Numbered from the stretch's first letter, positions 17,079-26,030 are shown. The stretch is DNA of 64,000 nt from Scandinavium ludwigii_A (GCA_050516505.1 CP191518.1:2232001-2296000), one strand, 5' to 3'. Program-made: numbers and translations. The notes: generated by a model from the sequence alone, not told the origin.

Positions 17079-18353
17079 TTAGCCTGGATAGATACCACGA
17101 TCTTTACGCGCCAGTAGAATGCGTTCGCAGGCAACGATGTACGCGGCGGTACGCAGGGAGCAGGTTTTTTCCGCTGCTTTTTCCCAGACGTGAACCATCG
17201 CGTCGGTCATGATTTTATCCATGCGCGCATTAATTTCTTCTTCGCTCCAGAAGAAACTCGCCATGTCCTGAACCCATTCGAAATAGCTGACGGTGACACC
17301 ACCGGCGTTACAAATAACGTCCGGCACCACAATAATGCCACGGCTGGCAAGCATATCGTCGGCATCCGGATAGGTCGGACCGTTTGCACCTTCGAGGATC
17401 AGTTTACATTTCAGCGTTTCCGCGCGGTGACGGGTAATCTGACCTTCCAGCGCGGCCGGGATCAGAATGTCCATCTCAACGTCCCAGAAAGCTTCGCTGG
17501 CGATGGTTTCCGCCCCCGGGAAACCGGCGATCTGTTTGTGTTCAATCTGCCAGGTGGTCAGGGCGTTCATGTCGATGCCCATCGCGTTAAACAGCGTCGC
17601 GGTGTGGTCCTGAATCGCCACCACGCGTGCACCGGATGCGGCAAACAGGCGAGCCGCTTCGCTGCCGACGTTACCGAAACCTTGCACCGCGACGCGAGCG
17701 CCTTCCACCGGAATGTTTGCCCGGCGCGCGACTTCTCGACCACTGATCCACACGCCACGGCCGGTCGCTTTTTCACGACCGAGAGAACCGCCAAGGTGAA
17801 TCGGTTTGCCAGTGACGACGCCGGTGATGGTGGTGCCGTGATTCATGGAGTAGGTGTCCATCATCCACGCCATCACTTTGCCGTTGGTGCCGACGTCAGG
17901 CGCAGGAATGTCTTTTTGTGGACCGATGATGATGCCAATTTCGCTGGTATAGCGACGGGTCAGACGCTCAAGTTCGCCTTCAGACAGGGCAAACGGGTCA
18001 ACGCGAATACCGCCTTTTGCGCCGCCGTAGGGCAGATTCAGTGCCGCACATTTGATGGTCATCCAGGCAGACAACGCCATCACTTCGTTCAGATCCACAT
18101 CCGGGTGGTAGCGCACACCGCCTTTGCCCGGCCCGCGGGAGAGATTGTGCTGCACCCGATAACCTTCGAAATGACGGATGGTGCCATCGTCCATCTGAAC
18201 TGGAATATCCACAATCAGCGCACGTTTCGGATGACGAAGGGTATCCACCCAACGGGTCAACTCGCCCAGGTAGGGCGCTACGCGCTCGATTTGTTGCAGG
18301 TAGGTATTCCAGGCAGATGTATTGCTATCTGAAGCGTAAGATAACTTATCCAT
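17079..18353 (-). CDS. Glu/Leu/Phe/Val dehydrogenase family protein, probable glutamate dehydrogenase
   Basis: This 424-residue cytosolic oxidoreductase probably deaminates glutamate to 2-oxoglutarate. The catalytic lysine lies in LPYGGAKGGIR near residue 110, the substrate lysine block in GPGKGGVRYHP, and the Rossmann glycine motif in VQGFGNVGSEAA. It is shorter than E. coli GdhA (447) and belongs to the other, Bacillus GudB-like branch, often NAD-specific; cofactor use cannot be read with certainty. No partner is adjacent. A hairpin follows the stop. It diverges from nothing obvious: about 330 bp of mostly non-coding DNA lies upstream. Confidence 0.87.
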   Translation of the reverse strand: MDKLSYASDSNTSAWNTYLQQIERVAPYLGELTRWVDTLRHPKRALIVDIPVQMDDGTIRHFEGYRVQHNLSRGPGKGGVRYHPDVDLNEVMALSAWMTIKCAALNLPYGGAKGGIRVDPFALSEGELERLTRRYTSEIGIIIGPQKDIPAPDVGTNGKVMAWMMDTYSMNHGTTITGVVTGKPIHLGGSLGREKATGRGVWISGREVARRANIPVEGARVAVQGFGNVGSEAARLFAASGARVVAIQDHTATLFNAMGIDMNALTTWQIEHKQIAGFPGAETIASEAFWDVEMDILIPAALEGQITRHRAETLKCKLILEGANGPTYPDADDMLASRGIIVVPDVICNAGGVTVSYFEWVQDMASFFWSEEEINARMDKIMTDAMVHVWEKAAEKTCSLRTAAYIVACERILLARKDRGIYPG

Positions 18354-18527
18354 GATGAACCTTAAGTATTGTAAGTAATATGTTCTTAATTAGCCGTGGA
18401 CCATAGCGTTACTGACTATGTGAGTATAAATTTAACACTTTCTTAAAATTTAGCATCAGACGAAGCAAAGAAATGAGAGGTAGTGGAAGTAATTTTTAAC
18501 AGTAGATTTGAATAACTATCCAAATGG

Positions 18528-18550
18528 AAAAGGCATCATGGCGCCTTTTT
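18528..18550. terminator. Rho-independent type hairpin with T-run
   Basis: AAAAGGC and GCCTTTT pair around an 8-base loop, and T continues to 18550, with matching A's on the other side, so it can work in both directions. It stands downstream of the leftward TetR/methyltransferase block and is probably its terminator. Confidence 0.6.
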
Positions 18551-18631
18551 GAGCCTAAATTCATTCACTTTAAGTGCATAATAAGCGAAATGATCTATTT
18601 GCCAGAAGTATGACGCGCCTCTAAAAGTAAA

Positions 18632-18650
18632 TATAATGATAATCAACTGT
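18632..18650. promoter_or_regulatory. Fur-box-like sequence without an adjacent iron gene
   Basis: ATAATGATAATCA (18633-18645) gives 13 consecutive matches to the 19-bp Fur consensus. The flanking genes are a broken methyltransferase and a dehydrogenase, neither a usual Fur target, so the site may be left over from a lost gene. Confidence 0.45.
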
Positions 18651-18680
18651 GTTGACTTTGTTTCTGAGTAGTGTGGGTGT

Positions 18681-19115
18681 TCAAAACCGCTTCAGAACCA
18701 GCACAGTATCCCGAACCTCCCCGGTTTCGCCATTGGGTTCCGTCGCCAGCCGTTCAATATTTCCGACAAAAACAGACTGCCACGCATCATCGTCCAGTAG
18801 CCGTTCAGCCCGCGCTTTATCAGGCGTGGGGAAGGGTGACGGTCGATGATTGGACTATGACGCCGCCGAACCGTGAGAGGTGATCAACAGCATGCCGCCT
18901 TGCACGACAAGGGCTGTAGCCTTTTGCAAAACCGTCTGACGGCCAAAGTCGACGGGGGTTTCTAGAAACGAGGCGCTAACCCGATCATATTCTCCCTTCG
19001 GAAACATCAGCGATAGATCGTGCTGTTCGAAGCGGAATAAAAGCGGTTGGCGAAATTCGCGGATATCACGCTGGCGAACCTGCCCGAGCGCTTTGATAAA
19101 CGCGCCTCGGCAGGT
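18681..19115 (-). pseudogene. Class I SAM-dependent methyltransferase, 5'-truncated with an amber codon
   Basis: The minus-strand frame closed by TGA at 18683-18681 encodes a recognisable C-terminal methyltransferase half. FPKGEYDRVSASFLETPVDF leads to QKATALVVQGGMLLITSHG, then SPFPTPDKARAERLLDDDAW, ending RDTVLVLKRF. An in-frame TAG at 18857-18855 stands where this family usually has tryptophan (TGG to TAG is one change). The N-terminal SAM-binding half is missing; the frame closes at 19116 just before the tetR stop. So it is decayed by truncation and a nonsense codon rather than by frameshifts. It is probably a former third gene of the TetR/MFS unit. Confidence 0.75.
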
Positions 19116-19127
19116 TCAGAACGCTAA

Positions 19128-19766
19128 TCATGCGTAGGGTGTTCCAGCTAATGCCGCTTTGAGCCCGGCGGCACCTTTATCAACAAGTTTCAGGAACGTG
19201 GCGGCGGCCTGGGAGGCGTCGAGCGATTGCGCGAACGCCTCATGGGCGCTGATGAGCGCCGTGCTCCAGCACGCCAATTGTAGCGACGCTGCAAGTCGGG
19301 CATCCGCATCCACGTCTTCACGCCCCGCAGAGTGCGCAAGGTCTGCGGCCACGCCGTTTGCGACTTCATCGCGAATCGCTCTGGCCCGCGCTTTAAGCGT
19401 TTCACTGCCTTTAACGATCGCAATAAACCCTTGGCTGGCGTCAGAAAACTGCAAGAAAGGGCGCTCTTCAGCAATCAGTCTGTGTGCCAGCAGGCGTAAA
19501 GATTCAATCGGCGATTCCGCGTTGTTACGCTGACGCAGCGCGTCGGCCACGGTTTGGCGAATCTCAGCGTCGCGATCGAAAAACATATCCTCTTTGCGCG
19601 GAAAGTGGTTAAACACCGTCATTCTTCCGACGTCTGCCGCCGAGGCAATTTCATCAATGGTGACGTTATCAAACCCTTTTTCTGCAAACAGCCCGGTCGC
19701 GGCGTAAGAGATATTACGGCGCGTTTCCAGACGCTTTCTGGAACGACGGTCGATCACTTCAGACAT
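19128..19766 (-). CDS. TetR family transcriptional regulator
   Basis: This 212-residue repressor has the N-terminal TetR helix-turn-helix at about residues 10-58 (NISYAATGLFAEKGFDNVTIDEIASAADVGRMTVFNHFPRKE region) and an all-helical ligand domain after it. It is the second gene of a leftward pair, 14 bp behind the MFS transporter, so it would repress its own operon. The likely operator is the inverted repeat at 21006-21037. Confidence 0.88.
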   Translation of the reverse strand: MSEVIDRRSRKRLETRRNISYAATGLFAEKGFDNVTIDEIASAADVGRMTVFNHFPRKEDMFFDRDAEIRQTVADALRQRNNAESPIESLRLLAHRLIAEERPFLQFSDASQGFIAIVKGSETLKARARAIRDEVANGVAADLAHSAGREDVDADARLAASLQLACWSTALISAHEAFAQSLDASQAAATFLKLVDKGAAGLKAALAGTPYA

Positions 19767-19780
19767 GGTTTCTCCTTTAA

Positions 19781-20980
19781 TTACGCAGCGTCAGTGGATT
19801 CAGCGGCAACGGATTTACGCGTGCCCAGAATAATCAATGGCACCGCAATCGCGTACACCACCACCACCGACAGCCAGATGGCGCCTGGCCAGCTTTGCTG
19901 TACCACAAAATAGAATGACGAAAAGCCGAGCGGGGCGATGATCGACGCCAGACTAATGGCCGATCCCAGCACGCCCTGGAACTGGCCCTGACGATCCGCA
20001 TCGACCTGTCGAGTGGCTAACGCCTGTAACGCTGGCATACCGATTCCGCCCAGCGCGAAGAGCGGCATTATCGCGAACACTACCCAGCCTTCGCGGGTAA
20101 AGGCCAGGATCACCAGCGCGCAGCAGGAACAGGCGACGCCCACCAGAACCGCTCCCCGTTCACCAAAAAGACGGGTTGCCGGGCCGGGTAAAAACGCCTG
20201 CACCAACGTCTGACACACGCCAAACGCGCCGAGGGACAGACCAATCCACATGCCGTTCCAGGCGAATGTGTCCGAGCCCCACAGTGCCCAGCAGGTGCCG
20301 TACACTTCGCCGGTGGCGCTAAGAATGAAGAAAACCAGTACCAGCGGCATCAGTTTTTTCATTGATAACACCCAACGCAGCGGTTTGAGTGGATTAAGCG
20401 CGGAGAGTTTTAGCGCACGATGCGCTGGCACCCGCGATTCAGGCAGTAAAAACAACGCCATCAGCAGGTTACAGGTATTCAACACTGCTGCCACCAGAAA
20501 TGGCAGGCGGACCCAGGTATCGCCCAATACGCCGCCTAACACCGGGCCGATAATAAAACCGATGCCAAACATGGCGTTGAACAGGCCAAAACGGTGCGCG
20601 CGCTGCTCTGGTTTTGAAATGTCGGTAATGTAAGCGGTGGCGACGGAAATGTTGGCGCTGGTCAGCCCGGCAATTGCCCGGCCGACAAACAGCATCCAAA
20701 GATGAGGCGCGAACGCCATCACAACATAGTTGATAGCCGCCCCGGCAAGGGAAATGAGCAGCACTGGCCGACGGCCAATGTTATCGCTCAACGCGCCCAG
20801 CATCGGGGCGAAAACAAATTGCATCGCGGCATACAGCGCCGTCATGATGCCAATGTACGGTGCGATGTGAGTGGTATGCGCCACGTCTTCCAGCAGTCGC
20901 GGAAGAATAGGGAAGATCAGGCCAATGCCCACGGCATCGAGACAGATTGTTGTGAAGATAACAATCAGGGATTTATTCAT
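19781..20980 (-). CDS. MFS efflux transporter of the TCR/Tet family
   Basis: This 399-residue, 12-segment DHA1 transporter resembles tetracycline exporters: TICLDAVGIGLIFPILPRLL at the start, GALSDNIGRRPVLLISL in the loop after the second segment, and GGIGMPALQALATRQVDADRQGQ in the second half. Identity to mobile Tet proteins is only partial, and many enterobacterial relatives do not confer tetracycline resistance, so the substrate stays open. It forms an operon with the TetR gene behind it and is preceded by an almost perfect inverted repeat. Confidence 0.85.
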   Translation of the reverse strand: MNKSLIVIFTTICLDAVGIGLIFPILPRLLEDVAHTTHIAPYIGIMTALYAAMQFVFAPMLGALSDNIGRRPVLLISLAGAAINYVVMAFAPHLWMLFVGRAIAGLTSANISVATAYITDISKPEQRAHRFGLFNAMFGIGFIIGPVLGGVLGDTWVRLPFLVAAVLNTCNLLMALFLLPESRVPAHRALKLSALNPLKPLRWVLSMKKLMPLVLVFFILSATGEVYGTCWALWGSDTFAWNGMWIGLSLGAFGVCQTLVQAFLPGPATRLFGERGAVLVGVACSCCALVILAFTREGWVVFAIMPLFALGGIGMPALQALATRQVDADRQGQFQGVLGSAISLASIIAPLGFSSFYFVVQQSWPGAIWLSVVVVYAIAVPLIILGTRKSVAAESTDAA

Positions 20981-21005
20981 AGTGCTTCACTAGGACGTGA
21001 AAAGT

Positions 21006-21037
21006 ATGTACTGAGCATTAGTTTGTACTCAGTACAT
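21006..21037. promoter_or_regulatory. Inverted repeat ATGTACTGAG-N12-CTCAGTACAT, likely TetR operator
   Basis: Two perfect 10-bp halves (21006-21015 and 21028-21037) lie 26 bp upstream of the MFS start at 20980. The spacing and the position over the promoter fit a TetR-family operator for the adjacent repressor. Assignment is inferred from symmetry and neighbourhood. Confidence 0.75.
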
Positions 21038-21124
21038 TTTAAGTTTGAGCGATCGCATCAGGCTTGTCAACGACACTGATGGAAAGGAGTAGGGCTGAAC
21101 CTTAAGACTGCACAGTAAAAAGAA

Positions 21125-21144
21125 GCCCCGGCGATCGCCGGGGC
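21125..21144 (-). terminator. Terminator of the siderophore receptor gene
   Basis: A perfect 20-bp GC-rich palindrome (GCCCCGGCGA and its complement) lies 7 bp after the receptor stop. On the minus strand it is followed by TTCTTTTTA, a classic intrinsic terminator. Confidence 0.85.
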
Positions 21145-21151
21145 GGGAACA

Positions 21152-23323
21152 TCAGAAAGTATATCCTACGCTGACTGAGACATTCCGCGGTTCGCCGTAC
21201 ACCGCCGAGTCGCCAAGCCAGCTGTAATAGCTGCGGTCGAAGAGGTTGTTAACATTAGCCTGAACGGCGACCTGCTTGCTGACCTGATATCGGGCAAACA
21301 AGCTCGCCAGCGGGAAGCTTCCCTGATAAACACGCTGCGTTTCGCCGTCTGGCCCGACAGCATCCTGGAAGGTTTTATTCTGCCATGTCAGCCCGCCGCC
21401 GACGGTCAGGTCTGCAAGCGTGGGCACCTGATAACGGGTGAACAGCTTGAAAGTGGTCTGCGGCATATTGCTGTTAAATCGGCCTTCAGAATCCCGCGCG
21501 ACGTATCGCGTCGCGCCGAACGTCATCTGCAAGTTATCCGTCAGGGCGCCGTTTAATTCAAATTCCGCGCCTTTACTGACGGCACCTTTCGCCGGACGGT
21601 AGGCCTGCTCACTGCTGCCATTCACAAATTCGCCTTCGACTTCCTGTCCGACGTTTTCTTGTTCGATGCGGAAAATCGCGAAAGTCGCGGTCAGACTGCC
21701 GTTGAACCAATCTGATTTGATCCCCGTTTCGTAGTTTTTCCCGGTGATGGGTGAAAGATACTGGCCGCTTGCATCGCGTTTGGTTTGCGGCTGGAAGATT
21801 GAGGTGTAACTGGCGTACGCCGACCAAGTATCGTCGATGTCATACACCAGGCCGCCGTAAGGTGTAACGTTGTTTTTGCTCATGTCACCGCTACTGCCGA
21901 GGGTACTCCATTGCGTGTAACGCGCACCCAGGATCAGCGATAGCGGATCGGCCAGAGACAGGCGGGTGGCGGTGTAAGCCGATTTCTGCCTCACGATGTC
22001 ATCGGCGTTCTGATACCAGTCACCCCATTGAGGATCGACCACATTTCCGGTCCAGCCATTGTCGAAAATTCCCATTTGGTCGCTATCCAAAGGGCCATCT
22101 GCGCTAAAAGTCGAGTTATGTTGGCGGCTGTAACTCACACCGGCCACCAGCTGATGCTGGCGGCCCAGCAGTTCAAACGGGCCGCTGGCATAGGTGTCAA
22201 TGGAGTCCAGATGACGTTCGCCGCGGTCTTTACTGCCAAAACCGGTGGTCCCTTCGCCAGTGATGGGGTCCGGATTGCCCATCACATATAGCAGCTTATC
22301 GTTAAACGTTTGCTCCGCATGCGTACCGTTAACGCGGAAGATCCAGCCGTTGTCGAAGGTGTGGGTCAGGTTGGCAAAGACTTTACGTGAATTCAGGTTA
22401 TATCGCGTCCAGTCGGCGGCGCTGTTCAGGCTGCGATCGTAATCGGTACGCTTGCCATTGCTGTACCACGTGGGCAGACCTCCCCAGGTTGGGTTATCGG
22501 TATGACTTTCCTGATAGTCATAACCCAGTGAGAGCAGGGTATTGTCGGTAACGTCGGCATCAATAACGCCGTACAAGAATTTTTTGGTCTTATGATATCT
22601 GTCGAGCCAGCCGTCCTGATCCTGATAACCGGCAATCACGCGGGCGCGTACGGAGCCATCTTGATTGAGTGGGGCAGAGAGATCGGCCACGTAGCGCTGA
22701 TCGTTCCAGCTACCGTAGCTGGCACTTAAATTACCGGTAAACGTTTTGCTGTCGGCATGTTTGCGTACCATATTCACCGACGCCGCCGGGCTTCCGGCGC
22801 CCGTCATCAAGCCTGTGGCCCCGCGAACCACTTCAATTCTGTCGTAAATCGCCGTATCGGATGCCGCATCGCCGTAGTTCCACACGTCGCTAACGGAGGT
22901 GGGGATATCGTCATAGGTGTAATTACTGATTTCAAATCCGCGTGAGAAGTAGGACGAGCGCTCGCTGTCGACCACCTGCGCTGAAATACCGGTGGTGTTA
23001 GTCAGCACATCACCGACATTCTCCAGGTCCTGATCCTTCATACGCTGTTCAGTGATCACACTAAAAGACTGCGGTAAATCGCGCGGCGCAAGCTGCATTT
23101 TGGTGCCTGCATGCGTGGTTTTCACGGTGTAATCATGCGTTTCTTCGCTATCCGAACCGCTGCTGCCTTCCACGACCATCGTTTGCTCGTTCTCCGAATC
23201 GGCAGAAAGCGCCTGTGGTGAAAAGAGCAGGGCATGGATAGCCGATGCCAGCAATGAAACGGTTATTAACTTTTTGCCAGACGAGCGTGGACCGCCGCTG
23301 GCTTCCTTGCAGATAAAAAGCAT
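21152..23323 (-). CDS. TonB-dependent siderophore receptor, FhuE-like
   Basis: This 723-residue outer-membrane receptor probably takes up hydroxamate-type ferric siderophores (coprogen / rhodotorulic acid class). It has a signal peptide (about residues 18-40), a TonB box near EQTMVVEG (46-53), a plug domain with RDLPQSFSVITEQRM and IEVVRGATGLMTGAGSP, and a 22-strand barrel ending in GYTF with the required terminal aromatic. It aligns along its length with E. coli FhuE blocks (NMVRKHADS, TWGGLPTW, SYTSIFQPQ). A Fur box lies 108 bp upstream and a strong terminator follows. It is divergent from a YncE-like gene. Confidence 0.88.
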   Translation of the reverse strand: MLFICKEASGGPRSSGKKLITVSLLASAIHALLFSPQALSADSENEQTMVVEGSSGSDSEETHDYTVKTTHAGTKMQLAPRDLPQSFSVITEQRMKDQDLENVGDVLTNTTGISAQVVDSERSSYFSRGFEISNYTYDDIPTSVSDVWNYGDAASDTAIYDRIEVVRGATGLMTGAGSPAASVNMVRKHADSKTFTGNLSASYGSWNDQRYVADLSAPLNQDGSVRARVIAGYQDQDGWLDRYHKTKKFLYGVIDADVTDNTLLSLGYDYQESHTDNPTWGGLPTWYSNGKRTDYDRSLNSAADWTRYNLNSRKVFANLTHTFDNGWIFRVNGTHAEQTFNDKLLYVMGNPDPITGEGTTGFGSKDRGERHLDSIDTYASGPFELLGRQHQLVAGVSYSRQHNSTFSADGPLDSDQMGIFDNGWTGNVVDPQWGDWYQNADDIVRQKSAYTATRLSLADPLSLILGARYTQWSTLGSSGDMSKNNVTPYGGLVYDIDDTWSAYASYTSIFQPQTKRDASGQYLSPITGKNYETGIKSDWFNGSLTATFAIFRIEQENVGQEVEGEFVNGSSEQAYRPAKGAVSKGAEFELNGALTDNLQMTFGATRYVARDSEGRFNSNMPQTTFKLFTRYQVPTLADLTVGGGLTWQNKTFQDAVGPDGETQRVYQGSFPLASLFARYQVSKQVAVQANVNNLFDRSYYSWLGDSAVYGEPRNVSVSVGYTF

Positions 23324-23430
23324 AAAGATTCCTGTCAGAATTATTGTTATGTGAAGCGCTGTCGTTTCTGTGGATATCCAGGCTTTCTCATGGCCTGGTA
23401 CGCGAAAGCGGAGAACGACTTAATAAGAAT

Positions 23431-23449
23431 GGTAATAATAATTATTTGC
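23431..23449. promoter_or_regulatory. Fur box, receptor side
   Basis: By eye, 14 of 19 positions match the Fur consensus (GGTAATAATAATTATTTGC). It lies about 108 bp upstream of the receptor start in the divergent region, suiting iron repression. Confidence 0.6.
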
Positions 23450-23553
23450 TTTTGCGTCGTCGCGCAAGAGTTTCACTCCATGTGTAACAATTTGTGAATC
23501 CAGAAGTGCCTGATAACCCTGACATTCAACGGGTTTACAGAAATAACGCAAAT

Positions 23554-23572
23554 GCTTATGATTCTCATTAAA
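23554..23572. promoter_or_regulatory. Fur box, YncE side
   Basis: By eye, 13 of 19 positions match the Fur consensus, with the core ATGATTCTCATTA. It lies about 60-75 bp before the YncE-like start, so both divergent genes probably respond to iron. Confidence 0.55.
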
Positions 23573-23630
23573 ATAAAGCCACACCGATTTTCCCATTTTG
23601 GGCAGGGTTCTTTCCTTTACGGAGTTTCAG

Positions 23631-24686
23631 ATGCTATTTCCCTTCGCGCAGTACAAAACAACGATAGCCCTCGCGATGACCGCAGCTTTCAGCCTGTCGA
23701 TCGTGAATGTTCAGGCACAGACCGCGATGAACGGCGTGTCAGAACAGGTGGTAGGTGATGGACTGTATGAAATGGTGTATTTGCCAGACGCAAAGGCACT
23801 TTACGTCGCCAGTGCGCAGGGTTTTAAAGATGTCAACGGCGGGGCGCTCTATCGTCTTGACCCGGCTACGCTGAAAAAAACCGGTGAAACCTTTACCGAT
23901 TACAAAAACTTCGGCATGACGATGGATCCGAACGGGAAGGTGTTTTACACCACCAACACGCTGGATGGCGGAGTATCGAAAGTGGATGCCGCAAGCGGAA
24001 AAGTGCTGCAACGCCTGATGTTTGAAGGCAAAGACAAAGACGGCGACCCGGTGGGGGCGCGAGAAATCTTCTGGCACAACGGCATGCTGTTTATCGGTGG
24101 CGTCGCGGACCCTGGCTTTATTTCGGTCGTCGACGCAAACACCATGACGCTAAAACATCGGATTGAAAATGCCGGCAAATGGGTTACTGGCATCATTTAT
24201 TCCCCAGTCACTCAACGCATCTATGCAGCCAATGGGGGCGGTGAAATTCTCAAGATCAATCCAGAAACATACAAAATTGAACAGCGCTGGACGCCAGGTG
24301 ACGGGAAAACGTATTTATTTCTGAACATGGCGGAAGATGCCAAAAATGGTCGACTGTTCGTGACTGACGATTCAAAAGCCAAAGTGACTCTGGTGATTGA
24401 TGAACGTACAGACAAGGTGCTTAAACGCATTGAAGGTGACGCGTTAGGGATTAAATTTAACGATAAACGCAACGAAATTTATATCAGTCAGCGTGAATCG
24501 AAAAAAGTACTGCAGATTGATGCCACCAGTTATGCGCTGAAGCACAGTTGGTCTTTTGACAGCCATCCCAATAGTCTGTTGATCTCGCCGGATGGGCAGT
24601 CACTTTATGTCACGGTCAAGCAGGAATTTAATGAAGACAACACCACCAAAGGCCCGGATAGTGTGGTGCGTATTGCACTGAACTGA
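23631..24686 (+). CDS. YncE-like periplasmic beta-propeller protein
   Basis: This 351-residue exported protein has a signal peptide ending near NVQAQ (residues 1-30) and repeated beta-propeller blades (for example LYRLDPATL, VSKVDAASGKVL, SVVDANTMTL, VLQIDATSY, LLISPDGQSLYVTVK). It is a distant relative of E. coli YncE, an iron-regulated secreted protein of unclear role. GGAG at 23621-23624 supports the ATG at 23631; the upstream in-frame start is less likely. In E. coli the divergent partner is the receptor YncD; here it is an FhuE-like receptor. Confidence 0.8.
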   Translation: MLFPFAQYKTTIALAMTAAFSLSIVNVQAQTAMNGVSEQVVGDGLYEMVYLPDAKALYVASAQGFKDVNGGALYRLDPATLKKTGETFTDYKNFGMTMDPNGKVFYTTNTLDGGVSKVDAASGKVLQRLMFEGKDKDGDPVGAREIFWHNGMLFIGGVADPGFISVVDANTMTLKHRIENAGKWVTGIIYSPVTQRIYAANGGGEILKINPETYKIEQRWTPGDGKTYLFLNMAEDAKNGRLFVTDDSKAKVTLVIDERTDKVLKRIEGDALGIKFNDKRNEIYISQRESKKVLQIDATSYALKHSWSFDSHPNSLLISPDGQSLYVTVKQEFNEDNTTKGPDSVVRIALN

Positions 24687-24700
24687 GTCAGTTGTGCATA

Positions 24701-24725
24701 AAAACCACGCCTGGCGTGGTTTTTT
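24701..24725 (+). terminator. Terminator of the YncE-like gene
   Basis: AAAACCACGC and GCGTGGTTTT pair around CTG and run into six T's, 14 bp after the stop. It has the full intrinsic-terminator layout. Confidence 0.88.
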
Positions 24726-24804
24726 GCGTTTGGCCGCTAAAGGCATTGCTTATTCGTTTGGGTGCTATGTATATTTTAGGTGAATAAAAACGAGAGAAAA
24801 TAAA

Positions 24805-25989
24805 ATGAGCAAGAGCAATCACCTCGCAGACCGCATCCAACAGCTTCAACCTTCCGCCATTCGCGAACTGTTAAAACACAGCAAAATGCCAGGCGTTATT
24901 TCGCTGGCTGGCGGCATCCCGTCGGGAGAATTATTCGATAAAGAAGGGCTTATCCAGGCCACGCAACTCGTCGTCGAAGAGAACTTCGGCGAGGCGTTCC
25001 AGTACGGTTTAACCGAAGGGACTGTCGAATTACGCGATCATTTGGTCGGGTTGTGTAAATCTCGCGGAATCGACACCACGGCGGACCGTCTGCTGGTGAC
25101 TTCGGGTTCGCAGCAGGCACTGGATTTGCTGATCCGTTCGCTCGCCAATCCGGGCGATGTGTTTGTCGTTGAGCGCCCAACCTATCTGGCGACCCTGCAA
25201 ATTCTGAGTCTGACCAATGCCACCGTGCAATCGGTCGGCAGCGACGCCGACGGCATGATCGTCGATGAGCTGGAACAGCTCCTGCATACCACTCGCATCA
25301 AAGCGGTCTACGTTGTGCCGACCTTCGGTAATCCGAGCGGGACGACGCTGAGCGCCGAACGTCGTGAAAAACTGGTCAAACTGGCGATTAAACACGACTT
25401 CGTGATCATTGAAGACGACCCGTATGGTGCAATCAGCTTTACCGAAGAACGTCACAAAACCCTGTTCCAGACCGCCGCTGAGCTGGGCGATCACGACAGC
25501 GTGGTTTACACCTCGACGTTCTCGAAAATTTTGGCGCCAGGCCTGCGCGTGGGCTGGATTATTCTGCCGGAATGGATGAAACAGAAAGTGGCGATTGTGA
25601 AGCAGGCGACCGACCTTCACGCCAACTCGTTTACCCAATCTCTGGTGGCGGCGTATCTGACGCTGAATCGCCTTGAGCCACAAATCGCGTTGATCCGCGA
25701 TGCCTATAAGCAAAAATGCCTGGCGCTGTCAGGGTTCCTGAAAGAGGAACTTGGCGACCACATTACCTTTAATCAGCCGCAGGGCGGCATGTTCCTGTGG
25801 GCGCAGTTCCGTTATGACTTCGACACCACAAAATGGCTGAAGCAGACGCTGGAAAAAGGCGTGGTTTACGTCCCGGGCGAGTTCTTCTTTAGCGATCATG
25901 CGGATAAGAAAACCCTGCGTTTCTCTTACGCCACCGCCACTGAAGAACAGCTGCATGAAGCCGTTAAACGTCTGAAATCCGCGCTGTAA
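24805..25989 (+). CDS. PLP-dependent aminotransferase, class I/II (LysN/AadAT-like)
   Basis: This 394-residue fold-type I aminotransferase is close to the 2-aminoadipate / aromatic aminotransferase branch related to MocR effector domains. The motif for the cofactor phosphate and substrate is YGLTEGTVELRDHL. The pyridine-N aspartate lies in IIEDDPYG, and the Schiff-base lysine in TSTFSKILAPGLRVGW (about residue 240). A substrate cannot be fixed by sequence. GAGAGAAAAT precedes the ATG. A REP sequence follows the stop, so it is probably monocistronic. Confidence 0.85.
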   Translation: MSKSNHLADRIQQLQPSAIRELLKHSKMPGVISLAGGIPSGELFDKEGLIQATQLVVEENFGEAFQYGLTEGTVELRDHLVGLCKSRGIDTTADRLLVTSGSQQALDLLIRSLANPGDVFVVERPTYLATLQILSLTNATVQSVGSDADGMIVDELEQLLHTTRIKAVYVVPTFGNPSGTTLSAERREKLVKLAIKHDFVIIEDDPYGAISFTEERHKTLFQTAAELGDHDSVVYTSTFSKILAPGLRVGWIILPEWMKQKVAIVKQATDLHANSFTQSLVAAYLTLNRLEPQIALIRDAYKQKCLALSGFLKEELGDHITFNQPQGGMFLWAQFRYDFDTTKWLKQTLEKGVVYVPGEFFFSDHADKKTLRFSYATATEEQLHEAVKRLKSAL

Positions 25990-26003
25990 TTTCTGTGTAT
26001 TTC

Positions 26004-26030
26004 GCCCGGTGGCGCGATGCTTACCGGGCC
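26004..26030. repeat. REP-type palindromic repeat
   Basis: GCCCGGTGGCGCGATGCTTACCGGGCC has the layout of the enterobacterial REP unit: an imperfect stem CCCGGT / ACCGGG with a GGCG-rich loop. It sits between the convergent aminotransferase and HxlR genes, where REPs are typical, and abuts the HxlR stop. Confidence 0.75.

Larger units (their letters stand above)
18354..18680. other. Intergenic region with terminator and orphan Fur-like box
   Basis: No gene is seen in these 327 bp. The stretch next to 18353 is the AT-rich promoter region of the leftward dehydrogenase gene. It also holds a terminator hairpin at 18528-18550 and a Fur-box-like sequence at 18632-18650 with no iron gene beside it. 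Confidence 0.6.

Noticed and set aside
17190..18332. 380-codon open frame opposite the glutamate dehydrogenase family gene
   Set aside because: It is entirely antisense to a complete enzyme with all catalytic motifs; the product shows no domain.
19781..20980. Tetracycline resistance gene tet
   Set aside because: It belongs to the same transporter family, but identity to mobile Tet proteins looks only partial and the regulator is in tandem, not divergent as in tet operons. Called only as TCR/Tet-family efflux.
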